Source: Hanleya hanleyi (Eukaryota > Mollusca > Polyplacophora > Lepidopleurida > Hanleyidae). From it: a stretch of DNA of 64,000 nt. Location of the stretch: assembly GCA_036873755.1 (NCBI GenBank), contig JAVTVY010020402.1:1-64000 (forward strand). The letters are read 5' to 3'. Of the stretch, positions 27,401-42,400 are shown in pieces. A program made the translations under genes and the position numbers. Each line of letters starts with the position of its first letter. Positions within the stretch are counted from its first letter, which is position 1. Under the pieces are notes generated by a model. The model was given only the letters and a program-made list of their open reading frames with translations. It searched no databases and was not told the origin of the DNA.

Positions 27401-30400
27401 CAGTCACACTTTGATTGTGACTGTTCATATGAACACCATGAGAATCTTGAAGTACATGGGTTCATACGACCCCTAGCCCGGCTTAAGCGGAATTAGACAC
27501 AAGTTACGAAACGTAACGCCATAGATCTTGCACGCTACGCTCGTATTTGCTATCAGCGTGCGATATGTATTGACAAATTTAAGAAACCTTGAGTTGAGGC
27601 GCTTGTTGGAATAGCCCTGTTATACAAGTTTCTGCAACAATGTTTTGTGACGTTCAACACAGGTTCTAGCAAATGCTGCTAGACCAGATATGTATACGCC
27701 GTATGCAGGTCCCACTGGAATATTACTATCCAGAAAGGGATAGCTTACGATATCGAAATTGTAATCTTCCCTTTTATCATAAAGTCGACGAGAGAGAATG
27801 CCCGCTCAATTTTTATAGAGATATAGATTTAAATATGATGTGCCTATAGGGCTATCTGTAGTTTCCTTCAAATCCAGTGAAGGTGGATATATATCCTTCA
27901 CTGCGTCATTTATATAGCGATTATCAACAGCGTGAAGATCGTCTATATAGCGTTTGGTGAATTAGGAGGAACGGACTTTGAATGGATCGGTTTTTTGAAA
28001 GCGCCTGCATATAGTCATATTCATAAGAGAACAGATACAGGACAGCCAACAGGGATGCACAATTAGTACCCATTGGAATATCTATATGCTGCTGATATAT
28101 TGTGTTGCCAAATTTCACATAGAAATTTTAATGAGAAATTCAAGCAACTCTATAAACAAATAAACATCCCATGGATGATATCGGTTGTATGTAGTAGAGC
28201 TAAAGAATGCTTTATGGCTTCCGACATTAATATATCTACGATCCGTTTTCTTGAACACAGATGCTATTAATGAATTTAACGGTCAATAAGGTCCTGATGA
28301 GGGATTGTAGTATAGCGAGTCGAAAAATCCCATATGGATACATGTCTGTACGGTATGTGACCTTTAGCATCAATTTCTTTGAGAAACTTTAAGTGAATGC
28401 GCTTGTTGGAATAGTCCTGTTCTACAATTTTCTGCAACAATGTTTTGTGTTTAGAATCGTTACATTTAACACAGGATCTAGCAAATGCTACTGCTTTTTA
28501 GTCGTCAGACGACGTCAATTTTTCCAACCTCTTGCATATCCAATTTATTACGTGTATATGATAGGATTCTGCTGGTCGACTGTTAGTCCCCGGGGCCCGC
28601 CCTCTGTGCATGTCACTGGACAAATATAAGTAGGTTTATTGCTTTGGTGGGAAATTTAAGCAGTACGGCGTCGGGCATTGCAGGTGAGTTTCTCTGGGTA
28701 TTCTTGCATTTACCAGGTTACCCCATGTTGAGGCGTTTACTCCATCAGACGAACACGATACTCATTCATTAACATCAGATAAGTTGTTTGAGCTGATCTG
28801 TCATCACAATCCCGAGTTAGCGTATCTAAGTCCGCTTAAGCTTATTGCCAAGGGAAATTAGGGTATTCGATCATTACCTGTCAATAATCTAAGTACAAAA
28901 ACCTTCCCTCGCTTCCATTTTACCAAAAAGATCTAATCAGATTATGAAGAAAATTCTCATATATTTACATAAATTTATCAATCTGATTTCATTTGTACTT
29001 TGTCGGTAATGGGCATGATGGAACGAGTATGTCAGTACAATTGTTGGTTTTAAAGGTTTGATTTAGCTGGGGGAAAAAGCAATCCACATTACGGTAATTA
29101 CGAGTAATTCATGATCTAATAAATGCATAATAACTCACAGCACGACTGCTTATGGTTAGAATGAAAATGCATAAATTATCGCCCCCAAATTTAGCCGAAG
29201 TTCTCATTGATGTTGGGAAGTCAGTATCAAAGTTTTATATTCAAACGTAAGTGGTTTTCAAAACAATTCTAGCGAAGTTCCTCGTATAGATGTGAGCAAA
29301 CCTTTCTCTCCGAATGTAACGAAGAATTCTGACATCCTGCACTGGATTGAAAACACATCTGGGCTGCTGTGCTATGCCCCGCGTGCAGAAAGGGCCTCAC
29401 TGTGCTTAACTTTAAACTAGAGAGAGAGAGCTAGTCGCGCTGTATATATACATGTTGTTTCTTTGTTTAAGACTATTGAGATTTTAAATATGTGCTCTTT
29501 CACCTCTAAGGGGAGCTCCTATTCTGATAGGACAAACTCCCGGAACATCAACAATACCAAAAAAGTCAGTATAGTTAGACAAAATATGGCGTATTTTCGA
29601 TTGTATCGTCCAGTGAAAATAATCGAAACAGCCAAGACCGGCTTTTCTGGAAACTGAACCTCTTGGATGGCATAATTATTTCACCAAGAATCCTGAATGA
29701 TCCATACATACCAAACTATTTTAAGTTGACATAATCCTCTTGCATTTCACATCAATATACACAATCTATAATCACCAACATATTTAGTGCTGTCTATTCG
29801 ACTGCAACTTATTCACGTCTGGCGACGACGCTTTACACCATACAAGAATATAGTGCCCGATAACCATGATATAGCCAGTAACAAAGACCTTAAACGCTCT
29901 GATGATTGGACCTGAATATAGAGAGTCAAGAAGAATAAACCTGAAGGCAGACTAGAAATAATCCTGACTACACTAAATATGACGTTATTGAGTGGTTAAA
30001 GCAAAAATAGTTGAACCTATATTCCTCGCTGATCGGCTCGAACTTACCAAGAGCAAGCTCTTGAAATAATCAGCCACATTGACAGAAGTAGCCTTCCGCA
30101 AGCAAAGCAAGTTCTGAGCAACCTCAATTCGCAAGATGTTCTTGCAATCCCCATAGAAAATTCGTCCAAGCAGGAAAAGCCCCAAATAATAAAATACCCA
30201 TATTTACACATTATTTTTACCAGGTGCTGGGCACTCCAGCATAGGACATTTCTTCTTACTCGGACAGTAACTCTTGGAGATTTATTACTTTACAATCACA
30301 AAAAGAGGTATTTTTCTACAAACCAATCATGACGATACATCAAAAGTGTACTGGACTCCCAAAATGTATAAAACACTATACAATGCTGGTAATTCTAGAA

Positions 30401-33400
30401 GCTGAACCACCAAGCTTTATTGGATAAAATAGGAAGGTTATGTCTAACCTCTGCCCATACAAAATAGTCACAAAAGTTCCAAGTTCGAAGAGAAATTTAT
30501 GCAATTTCATCTGCTTAAATTTGTCGATTGTCAGTGATTTATAAAAAGTTGGCTCTGCATAACTCTGCGAATTTCGGCTAATATCGTAATCTACGAGGCA
30601 ACACAGAAGGAGGTAGAAGAAATACCCACAGATCGGAAGAGTGTCGAGTCAAAGCGAGCGTATATGACATGTATCCCCCTGGAATTTCTCGTCTCTCGAA
30701 ACTACAATCCATCATCAGTACCCTAATTGACGATCTTAGTTCGATTTCAAGAACAAGAGAGACGATATCAATTCTGACATCGTAAACTACCCCTTTCTGG
30801 AGAGCAATATTTCAGAGGCGTATATAACTCAACAACCAGATATGATGATCAGAAGCGATCACAAAATCGAGCAATGGCTTATATACAGTGTAGATTGTAT
30901 TTCGGTTTTCAGAGAAACCAACTGTCACACGCTACATGCAGGTTTTCAGCACGACTGGCGTATTTGATGAGCTGATGGGTACCTTCTCGTTTCTATTCGT
31001 CCTCATCAAGAATCACCTGACAGACCAGGACATATCCCATTATACTTGATATATATGCAAGGCAGTTATTGTATGGATATAAAACGAACATAGTTGCACC
31101 GGCCATATTAGTCCCTCTTTATAAGCCAGTGTCCTGGACTACTAGTTCGATGGATGAATCTGTATTCCTTTTTGTTTTTATTAGGAACTGGAAGAAAGGT
31201 GAACCCAATAATCTGCAAAAGGAGCTATGCGCTGTTGTTGGTTCTGAAGGATCGTTAAATAACGTCGTATGTTCACTGAAACGTCCGTATGTTTGTGAAC
31301 GTAACACGCGTGAGTGTTAAATTTTTGGGGTTTTGTATACAATGGTTTACTTCTTCACACAAAACATATTCCCTATGGTTAGACTGTGACTTTATAGGAC
31401 AATGCATCAAATATTCCAAATATCTTCTCAAATAAGAAATAAAACTACACAAAATGTAGAGTTAGAGCTAAACTGAATATTGCTCTACTAAACCGGTTTC
31501 GTCCATTTTATGGACTTTTCAATAGCAATAATAAATTTATTCATATGTAAGGCTATATATACATATAGTTGCCTTGTAGTTGAACATGTTAAAACGCATT
31601 TTTATATACTAATTGGACATTGGAGACATACATATTTACAATATAATGCAGTAGACAAAAGGTAAAACAGTTTGATATAATCCGACAATGATATATAGAA
31701 CCAAACAGAACATTAGATGACATGTCGGTTGAGGCAGTATTGCCTGACAAGTCCAGACTTGATCAATACATGATTAATTTTTACAGACTGTCTGACATCT
31801 CCTTTTTCAGTCGATGCATGCATAAAAGAAATAATTGTTTCAATTCTACATTTCATATATCAATAAAGATATTATTAGCAGTTTAATTCACATTTGAACT
31901 TTCGAATGAAGTACTGTTCCTTTGTCTGTCGCCTGACTGTATCATCGGATTTCATTTTATAAAACGGAAAAATACTAAATTTGGTTTCAAATTCACTAGC
32001 ACATTCTGCGATATGTTTGCTAACCTTAAGATGCCTTAATGAATACAGCTTAACCCCTGTCCAGATCGGGTGGTGGGGGCATTTTGGCCCTAAATATTTT
32101 CCTTACCCTTTCAGCTAAGAAGTGACCACATTATACCGTTTGGTTAGTTTCTACCAGAAAATTTTAAATAATTCAAGATGACCGCTCTGATGACGTCACA
32201 GGGATTTATGTGATTTCTTCGAAAATTGTATCTTTGTATCTCCAGGATAGATCAAATTTAGGGGGTTATGCAAATAGGCTCAAAGTGAGCCCAATATGAT
32301 AAGCTATAAATTACGAGCGTCTGATCTGCCATTCATATGCGCGTCCATAATCCAAAGACCTATTCCATATTCCATATAACAGTATTAGCACCAAATTCAA
32401 AAAGAAAATCATAGAATACATAAACATAGGCTAGTTTTCTGCAAGAGAGAAACGATCAACAGTTTTCAATGATGCCGGCAAGACATCATGATGCTCCAAA
32501 AATATCAAATCCGTATCGCTGATCAGTATTCTTAATCCATAATATTCGTTGTAAAGTCGTCATCTGGAGAATGATGTATCTCATTCACGATTTGATTGGA
32601 GAATGATGTATCTCATTCACGATTTGATTGCAACTGTTCATATGAGCATCATGAGGATCTTGAAGTACATTGATTCATACGCCCCCCAAGCCCCGGTTTA
32701 AGCGGAAATAGACACAAGTTACGAAACTTAATGCCATAGATCTTGCACGCTACGCTCGTAGTTTGTTATCAGCATGCTATATGTATCGCCGAATTTGAGA
32801 AACGTTGAATGAAGGCGCTTGGTGGTATAGCCCTGTTGTATAAGTTTCTGCAGCAATGCTTTGTGACGATTAAAATCGCCACATTTAACACAGGATCAAG
32901 CAAATGCTACTAGGTGAGATATATAGATAGGCCTTATGCAGGTCCCACTGGAATATTACTGCTCAGAAAGGGATAGTTTACGACGTCGAATTTGCAATCA
33001 TCTCTTTTGTCATAAAGTCGACGAGAGAGAAGGCCCGCTTCATTTTTATAGAGATATTGGTCTAAATATGATGTGCCAGTAGGGCTATCTATAGTTTCCA
33101 TCAAATCCAGTGAAGGTGTATATATGTCCACTGCGTCATTTGTATAGCGATTATCCACAGCGAGAAGATCGTCTATATAGCGGTCGGTGAATGAGAAGGA
33201 ACGGGCTTTGGAAGTCACTGAGCGGTAGCGCTCAATGCTTTGGCCTTCCAGAGATAGGATATCAAGCTCTTCACGCTGGCAGGGTTAACAGATGCAGGAA
33301 ATTTATCATCAAGTCATTCTTATATGACCGATGTAGTGTTCATTCTGTGGCTTCAAATCTCGGACAACTTGGAAATTTTGTGTATTTTTCTACCGAAAAG

Positions 33401-36400
33401 CTTGTAGCATAGAATCGAACCCTTGACAAGTTCTTCTATGAATGAAAAAGTATTATTCGAAAAATGATTTTCAAGTAAAAATTAACCATATTAAATACTA
33501 TAAGCATTGTATCTACCTTTTTACTCCTCAGCCATACGGGCTCAGGAGTATTGTTATGGCCCTGGGGATGTGTCTGTCCGTCTGTCCGAGCCGTATCTCG
33601 ATAACAATTGCAAGGAAATTCATGAAATTTACAGGTTATGATCCTTTTATTTTTTACTTGTGCCTTTGAGACCTTCAGATCAAACCGGTCATTACTTATT
33701 TTTTTACAATTTTTTTAATTTTTCTACCATTTTCCAGTCTTCTAAAAAGGGATAGTAATTATGCATACATTAGCCCTACTTTTATACTGATTTACATACT
33801 CCTACTGACATGTAGCCTATTAAGAGCTCCATAGTAAAGTTGTATGTCTGCCATTGGTTCATTCGGTGTAGGGCAGGACTGGCCATTGGTTTGGTCTAAA
33901 GTATATAATCATTTGCATATTCAGTAGTATGCATTAGTATGTAGTGACTCATTCATATGGGATGTATGAACACAACTTAGATCTAATGTAGGTCCAGCAT
34001 GAACTATATACCCTTCGGAGCTTCTTAATTATTAAAGTGACAGTCAACAGTCACATTAAAACCAGCAACATGGCATGAAGTCCTGATATCTGATTTTGTG
34101 CATTTGGCTAGAAAGTGCTTTGTCCGAACCACTAAACATCCACTGAGAACACCGTATCAGATATACAGTAAAAGACTTGCGGCCACCGATACGAGATTGC
34201 CATAATGATCGTATCCCTACGCTGTTGAGAAAAAAATTAGTCCGACATTTAAACTGTGAAAATCGACTTGTTATTTAGTCTAAAATTTCAGAATGAATTT
34301 GAAAGATAATAAATGCCTATTTTCTCGGAAAAGGGCAACTTGTACTTAGTCTTGTCACAGAATTGTAGGAACCTGTGAGATCTGTCAAACCGAAAGTAGT
34401 CTCCACGTGTTCGTGGTTGCTGTCAATACATCTAGGTCCATACATCTATGGCGGGCTTGAATTTTCAGTTGTAAAATGAACTGTGGTCTGGCAGTTTACA
34501 AGCGGTGTCTCGCATAACAAGTCCTCTAAAACATACTTCAGGAAAGATAGCGATAGGTCATTCAAATATGAAACTTTGTTTCTCAAAATCCGCCGCATGC
34601 TTCGAGATGTGACTGCATGTAACTCTTTTATTAGTACAAATCCAGCCATGGTAGCAACAACAACAACAGTTTGTTTTTTTTCATTCTGTTAGAACTTCAA
34701 ACAACTACTTACAGCTTTAAGCAACCTGTTATGTACTCTAATACTATTTGGAGCTGATATCCCTTATTGTTATCTTTTACTGGAGGGTAATGAGTAATTT
34801 TGTTGAGATTTTGCAACAGAAAACGTAGCATCACGAAATTTGCGCATGGTATGACAGAGGAGGTAATTAGGGGTTTTTTTCAAACTGCTCAGAGTTATCG
34901 CCCCTGTTTGTAAGATATTGTTCAGATTTCAATGAGAATTAGATATTTTGTTCAAGAAATAAACTGAACCAAGTTCATTATAAATACTTTCATCAGATAA
35001 GAAAGTTATTTCTTTTATTACATGATCATCTGTTATTTATACCAGAGGTATGACTATATTGATATAAATTCTCCATACATTTTTTTCCAATTATATTATT
35101 TTTCCATTGCTGGTTAGATCAATCTAGTGTTGTGGGGTCTTCAATTGCTGAAAATAAAATTAACTGCTGTGATATTCAACTCTTTTCCATGCACAAGAGT
35201 ATCAAATGATTATCTACTTATACAGATGTAGATTATCCATACACATGTAAGAGTAATTACATACAGATACTGTGGCGAATTTCACTTCTTTGAGATGAAC
35301 TGGCTCCGATTGTCTGTCCATCCGTCCGTGTGTTAGTGTATCCATCCGTTCATTTGTCTGAGTTGTGACTTGGGTTTGCATTTCACATGCCATAACTCTC
35401 TGCTATGCATCCAAACTTCTACACCCATAAAAACATCTTGGTCCAGACTGTTAAGGGGCTGAGGAGTTGTAGCACCGCTGGCGCCTCATGTTTTATTTCC
35501 TGTACCTGATTCTAATATTAGTACCAGCGGATCGTATCAACACAACGTTGGTCAAAACGAGGATCATTTTGCTGAATTTGTTCTGGCATCTGTAAATCTA
35601 TCATTTTGCCTGTTCATGATCAGTGCAATACAATATGAAATTTAGTAACGGTGACGTTTCTGTTTGTGATAACAAGCTAACAAATTGATGTCATAAGCAA
35701 ACAATACAAAAATTTGCAATAATGTGACTGTTTTCATTAACAACCCTTACAAAAAAATCTTATAGGATCCTATAAGATAAAATCGTATAGGATCCTATAA
35801 GATTTTGGCCCAAAATCCTATAAGATTTTTTAATAGGATCCTATAAGATTAAAATCCTATAAGATTGAAATCCTATAAGATTGAAATCCTATAGGATTTT
35901 TTAATAGGATCCTAGAAATCAGGATCCTATAAGATTAAAATCCTATAAGATTGAAATCCTATAGGATTTTTTAATAGGATAAAAATCTTGTAGGATTTTT
36001 TAATAGGATCCTATAAAATTTAGTTATGGAATGGATTCTTAGAAATCTACAGGATATAAAGTTTCTATAGGAATATTTGGATGAGTGATATAGGTAATCT
36101 TTTATAGTAACTCCATGAAATACAAAATGCCCCTGTGCTGTAAAATAGTAAATACATCAGAAAATGTATTAGCATAAACATTGCTTGTTTTGGATGTAGC
36201 ACAGCTATGTTAAAGATAATCTGGTAAATAACTAACGCATAGAAAGAAGAACAAACAAATACATATAATAAATATTTCTTTATTATGTACATGTGCACTT
36301 TTGAGATATAAACGGAGGAACATATGAGGGCATCATAATCTCTCCATCAGTTTTCCGTACAATTTCTGCTCGCCATTGAGTTTCGACTTCATTGCTTCCG

Positions 36401-39400
36401 GAATGACTTTCACGGAACTTGGGAATTTCTTCAGGCAGTAGTCTGTAAGAGAATGAAATAATTTGCAGTTAGCCACTGAATATCAATATATTCAATCACA
36501 ACATTTCAAACTATAAGCTATCAAAAACATGGTCATTGAACTTGGGATTAATTATCAGATGTTTGGAATATTTATGAAGAAAAGTTTTTACCTTGGATGG
36601 CTTGATCTTTTCTTGGTCAATTGCAGGCTTAGCCTCTACCTCTCTTGTCGCATTGGGTTTCATCCCTGTCAAAGTATGGGAGGCCATTTCATTCCTCATG
36701 AACAATGCACTCATTAGGTCCATGGTCATCTTTCTCGGATGAAATAAAAGATACAAAATGTGTACTGACAATTGGATTGATAATATTCAGTCAGAATGTT
36801 AATAGTCATAAATTGCAGAATCATGTTGACAAAGGATCAAATCTCATTGAATTATTATTTACTAAGATTAATTACATTAAATGATTATTTACAAGTGATC
36901 GCTTGTTAACCATTAAAAGTCAGTGTCATTTAATATGCATTTTAATGGTTAGCAAACTTGCAAAAAAAACAAATTTAAAATCTTACCAGTAAATATAGAT
37001 GAGACAATTAATGAGAAATCTTCTCAATGGTCAAAATAATTAATTATTTGATAATAGCCTAGGGATTTAGCTGAATAGTCATGCTAGTTGAATTTATACT
37101 TACATCATCTGACTCGTCATAAACAGGTGCCACTGGAAGGTTTCCTTGTCGCTGCTTTTTTAACTTCTCAAGGATGTTGTTTGGGTCATTCTTCCGGGCA
37201 TCACAAACTGTCTTGCTCATCTTCTTTGTAGGCTCTCTGATCTCCTGTGGGGAAAACAATTATTACCATATCATATCGCGATTTATTTCGAAAATAAACT
37301 CAACAATTTTCAAATCAATTGTGTACTAACTTTAAATATTGAAATAAGCAATGTGAAAATGCAATGCAATGCGTAACCAAACAACCTGGAAATTCTAATA
37401 AATGACATTTGACTTCGTTCAGATAATGTGTAAAACTGGATGAAAGAATATACAGTACACGATACCCCCCCCCCCCACCCACCATCACAATTGAAAAGTA
37501 CATAAATGGGGTACAACACGTATTAAAGTTTAGGCAACAATACCAATTTACGTTTATATTGATATGTAAGAGGAATACGATGGAGTGTTGAATGGAGTGA
37601 ACAATGGACGATACTAACCACAATTTGTAGCATCATATAGATCAGCCCTTAGCTCGACAAATTAAAGCATCCCAAGTTCGGGTTGTCAGGAATAGTACAC
37701 ACCACTGGTGCATTAGGCCTACCCGGAACTGGACAAAGCTGTGTTGTAAGTGTATTTGTATTCCTTCGTCAGAGTCCACAGTGAAGCTGTGAACGTCATA
37801 ATAAAAACATCATTGATAAACTGTTCATTATGGTGGGGAAGCTCAGACTGTGAAACCGACAGTATGAAATAAAAGCCAGGACTTGAAAGAATCACAAATC
37901 AACTGTTATCAATTCATTCATATGTTATGCCAATTTGTTCATGTAAACATCTGAAATGGCTTGACTATTGAAGGTAGAAGGTATACCAGCACAGGAAATG
38001 ACACAATGAGATTGTAAAAACACCCCCTTCTAGGTTTCTCACATTGAACTGTGCAAAGAGTCACCCAGCATGGTTAATCCCTTACACAATGGACCACTAA
38101 GACAAACTGGTCTATTCTTGTGAGGTTGATCGGTTATTTTAATTAACAAAATATACATGTCTGTTCAGCTATTGAAATATATGTTAGACAGCATTTTATA
38201 TCTAAGGTTAATTACACTGGGCTTAATAAAAGTACATGCCTAACTATCCTACCCATGAGATTAGAGAAAACGAGAAAATCAACCAACAAGCCCTTTCTTT
38301 CATGAATCGGTGAGATAAATAAATCTTTCCAAGGCAGTATAATGTTTTGGTTGTTGTATTTACAGTGTAATATACAAACCTGACAAAGTTACTTATATAA
38401 CTAAAATATATTTTAAACTAGTCCAAAATATTCAAGACTTAACAAATGGAGACTTTAGAATGCTATTTTAGCCTACAAGTTGCAAAAGGTACTTACCATC
38501 AATCTGAGTCCGTTCCATCAGCCATATATAATCGGAAATATGACTTTTACTGTCCTCAAATCAGTCCGCTATTAATAAAATAACTGCAAAAAAATCTTTC
38601 TTGTCTCTGTGCAGTGCCACCTAGTGTGAACAAGCAGAGTTATCTCCCCTCCATTTGAAGTAGAGAGATTTTGTAAATACCATTTAGATTGAGAAACCAT
38701 TTGAACTGATCAGAAGTTTATTCATTCATGAGAATCTTCAAGTAGTTGAATGATAACAAAACATATTTCATAATGAAATGATGACAATCAAGGTTTAAGG
38801 GATGTCTGCTGGTGATTTTTTCTTGGCAGCAGTTTTTGTCAGTTTGAGTTAGATTAAGCGACAGGGATTTCCTTTAAAAGTCTTCTAGCTGAGAATTTTG
38901 TGCAGCAACATTCATCAAATTTGATAAATTTTGAAAGACATTGTGATTGTCTCCAAACAGTTAGAATATAGGAAAAAGTTAAATACTATTTATGTAATTT
39001 TTTTTGTGAATAGGATTCAAAACCTGGGCTATTCCCTTTGTTTTCTAGGTTATCAAATGGAGCATGGGTCCGTCTTTTTAACAGTGTCAACAGCTAAACA
39101 ATGCACACCGACATATATTCCTCATATTACACAATTATGAATGCAGCAACACACATTATTCGAAAAGTTAATTACGGACATCCTTAATTCAATTTTAAAT
39201 AAAACTTTAATTCAAAACAATCAAATATTCAAAACTTCATACATTTATTCCAATTTTAATAAATTTCAGATGAAGATTATTAGTGATTTCGATTTGAGTT
39301 AGAATATTTAAATTTAGTTTTCAGTGACCTTGCATTTGTTTGGATATCGAACTATGATGGATGGCAATTAGGTTTTTTGTCAATTTTTATTAGCATTTCC

Positions 39401-42400
39401 TAAGTGACATTTCAAAATACTTCACAGTCAAATATCAGCATAATGATAGAATATTCACACAATATGAAAATAAAATTAATCCTTCAATTCAATTGTAATA
39501 TAGTATAGCTATTGAAAATATTAATCATGAGTTTGTATTAAATTGAAGTTAAAATTTAAGATGAATTTCATGAGCAGCAGATTGGAGATTTGTGGTACAA
39601 AATCTCTCTCTCCAACTGCGAGCAGCCAAATATGGAGAACATTACTTGGGTGTTGTGAACTGATAAAAACTAAAAACGTTAAATTAGTTTTTCCCAAGAA
39701 GAGTGGAAATTGATCCCACTCAAGTTGAATGAAGTCCAGTATCAAGTTGGGTGGATTTTGCTTATTAAGTCAATAAATCGCTGAAGTGGTGGGCAAAATA
39801 ATGTTTGGGTGAAATTACATTCAATTACTTCAGTGAAACGCACTTAATTTGTTTGAAATAATTCACTGAAATACTTGAGCGGGATCAATTTCCACTCTTC
39901 TTAATATCATTAATACAATTGATCCTATGGAGTGTCATATTAAATCCAATAGGATTATTATATTTCTATCCTATTAAATCCAGTAGGATTTTTTAGAATC
40001 TTATAGGATTTTTTTTAGAATCTTATAAGACTTTTCAGAATCTTATAGGATTTTTTTTAATCTTATAGGATTTCTTAGAATCTTATAAGATTTTCTCAGA
40101 ATCTTATAGGATTTTTCAGAATCTTATAGGATTTTTTAGAATCTTATAAGATTTCGAATAATCTTATAGGATTTTTCAGAATCTTATAGGATCCTATAAG
40201 ATTTTTTTGTAAGGGAAGGTACCAAGCTTTTATATCTTCCTTTGTTGAAATTTACCTTGCAGTATTTTGGATCACGTTTTTGCTCCTAAACAAAGTATTT
40301 CTATACTAAATTAAGGTTACCACACGATACCAAACATATTGATCCTTACCATGATCACGTAAACAATTGTTAAACCTTACTGAAAGTTTTGAATTGGGTG
40401 CCAGTCATATTCAGAGAGAATTCCAATTAATAATGAACCTAAAATTATATACATACCTACATACATATTTGTCGTCTAGTTCTGTGAAAGCTAAGATTGA
40501 GTGGTAATCGCCAAACACTTTGCAATGATTACGCGAATTCTGTAAATTCAGCTGAGGGCAAAAAGATTTCGAATTTATAAAAATTGTGAAAATACACGGT
40601 TAAAGCATTATTTTTTCAGTAATGAAACATTCAAGGTACGCATTTTGCTACCCAATTTGTTTAATGGCCTGATTATTGCAATGTAGTTCAGTACAATAAA
40701 GCTGAATAGTACTTTGAATGGTTGTACGTATCTCAACTACATATTTCGACGGCCCAATATTATAGCGGTGGTTCATTCCCATGTATGGATATATCACATC
40801 ATATGATAATCCCAGGTTCCAGATGTTACGATCTCGTATTTGATTGGATCCACTAATATCCCCATTCTGGGAGTTGTTATCTTGCCACCTTACTCTTTCG
40901 ATTCAACATTTAGATACAACCTTGCCATGAAAACGGTCTGTGTTAGCTGATATACGTCGAAGACAAATGCTAGTATACAATATCCATAGAGAACAGTCAA
41001 CCAGTCATCCGACTAACTTGCCAAAATGATTTCTTTTTCAGATATAGATGAATGCAGTGATAACACTACATGTGTTAGCCAGGCACACTGCGAAAATATC
41101 CCCGGAGGTTACAAATGTACCTGCGATGTAGGATACACGGGAGATGGAACAACTTGCACAGGTACATTTTGTTATTTTATTATCATTATTTTTTGCGGTG
41201 TCTTTGTGGGGCACTTAGACATGTTAGAAATTTGGAAATTGCAACATTTCTTATGGGTAATATTATGGGTATTTTATCAAGTGGCGACGTTCGGTTATAC
41301 ATTCTACATTCAATTCCCCCAATGTAACGATTGTGAATAATAATAATGCTATATTTGTATTCTAAATCATCTGCCTGTTCTTAAGCAATGAAAGCATTGG
41401 AAGATTTCTGTCCTATTTGGACGATATACTACCCTTTCTCATGTGAATACATTCCAAATTGAAAATATAATCTCCCAAGTTAAACGATGGGGCAAAGTGA
41501 AAATATACCAACCAGTAGCTGATAATTTGAAGTCACGGGTCACAGCACAGATAGGCTCTTCTTTGTTCTCTCAAAATAATGTACAAGTCGACCATTGATC
41601 TCAATCCGTGTCTGTGGACCGCTCAACATCGTGTGATACAAGAATTACATGGTGTACGGTCACAATCAAAGCGTAACTGAGATACAATGTATTCTAGAAA
41701 ACGACTTGAAAGCTCATATAGAAACAATGATACAGATCACTGACACGGATTTAACGGTAGAAACCTCATCAAGACTTGTCCGCATCATTGAAAACTATTC
41801 ACCGCTTTTTTTGCAACAATTTAGCTTGTGATTTTTGTAAATATTTCCATTCCTGCCTGCTGGATTCTGGGGTTAATGGTATTGTATGCATAAAGTATTT
41901 CAGTTGTGAATCCGAAACTACATTATGGACGACGGCTGATAACTGAATGTCGGGTCTGACAATTGCATGTAACACATGTTTTTCAATACAATGTTGTAGA
42001 TATTAACGAATGTGATGGCGGAGATAAGATCAAGTGCGATATCAGAGCCGTATGTGTCAATTCTCAGGGATCATACACTTGTACCTGTAAGGAAGGATAC
42101 TCTGGAAATGGTATAACTTGTTCAGGTAAGTGGGAAATTGCAACAACGGTATGCCTCGAGCTTCTATACATCAATTCTGAACTATAACACCCCAAAAAAT
42201 ATTCTTTTACCTTATCTGTCAGGTATTCTTTACTATTTCGAGGGTTGAGGCGTGATTGCTAACTTCTGCTGAATTATTTCTGAATTATTTGAACTACATA
42301 CTCAATGAATATTCCTTAGCTGTTTCCGGAGTGTTACTGTCTGAGAGTTTAAGTTATCGTTTCCTTATTATGTAACTCGGGTTAATGTGCTGTCGAGTTT

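Larger units (their letters stand above)
35744..40215. mobile_element. 4.5-kb DNA transposon with perfect 35-bp palindromic TIRs
   Basis: Left terminus 35744-35778 and right terminus 40181-40215 are perfect inverted repeats of 35 bp. They begin CCCTTACAAAAAAATC and end in a 22-bp palindrome centred on GGATCC. Each is followed inward by ~230-260 bp of degenerate aatcttatagga/tcctataagatt copies. Flanks are ..acaa and aagg.., so a 2-bp AA duplication is possible but unproven. A spliced minus-strand gene with a BEN-like domain lies inside. No DDE transposase was recognised, so superfamily and autonomy are unknown. Confidence 0.8.

Noticed and set aside
38500..38540. First exon of the BEN-like gene (ATGGCTGATGG.. 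then gtaagt on the minus strand)
   Set aside because: The frame from this ATG meets TGA before the donor, so it cannot be coding as read; at most a 5' untranslated exon.
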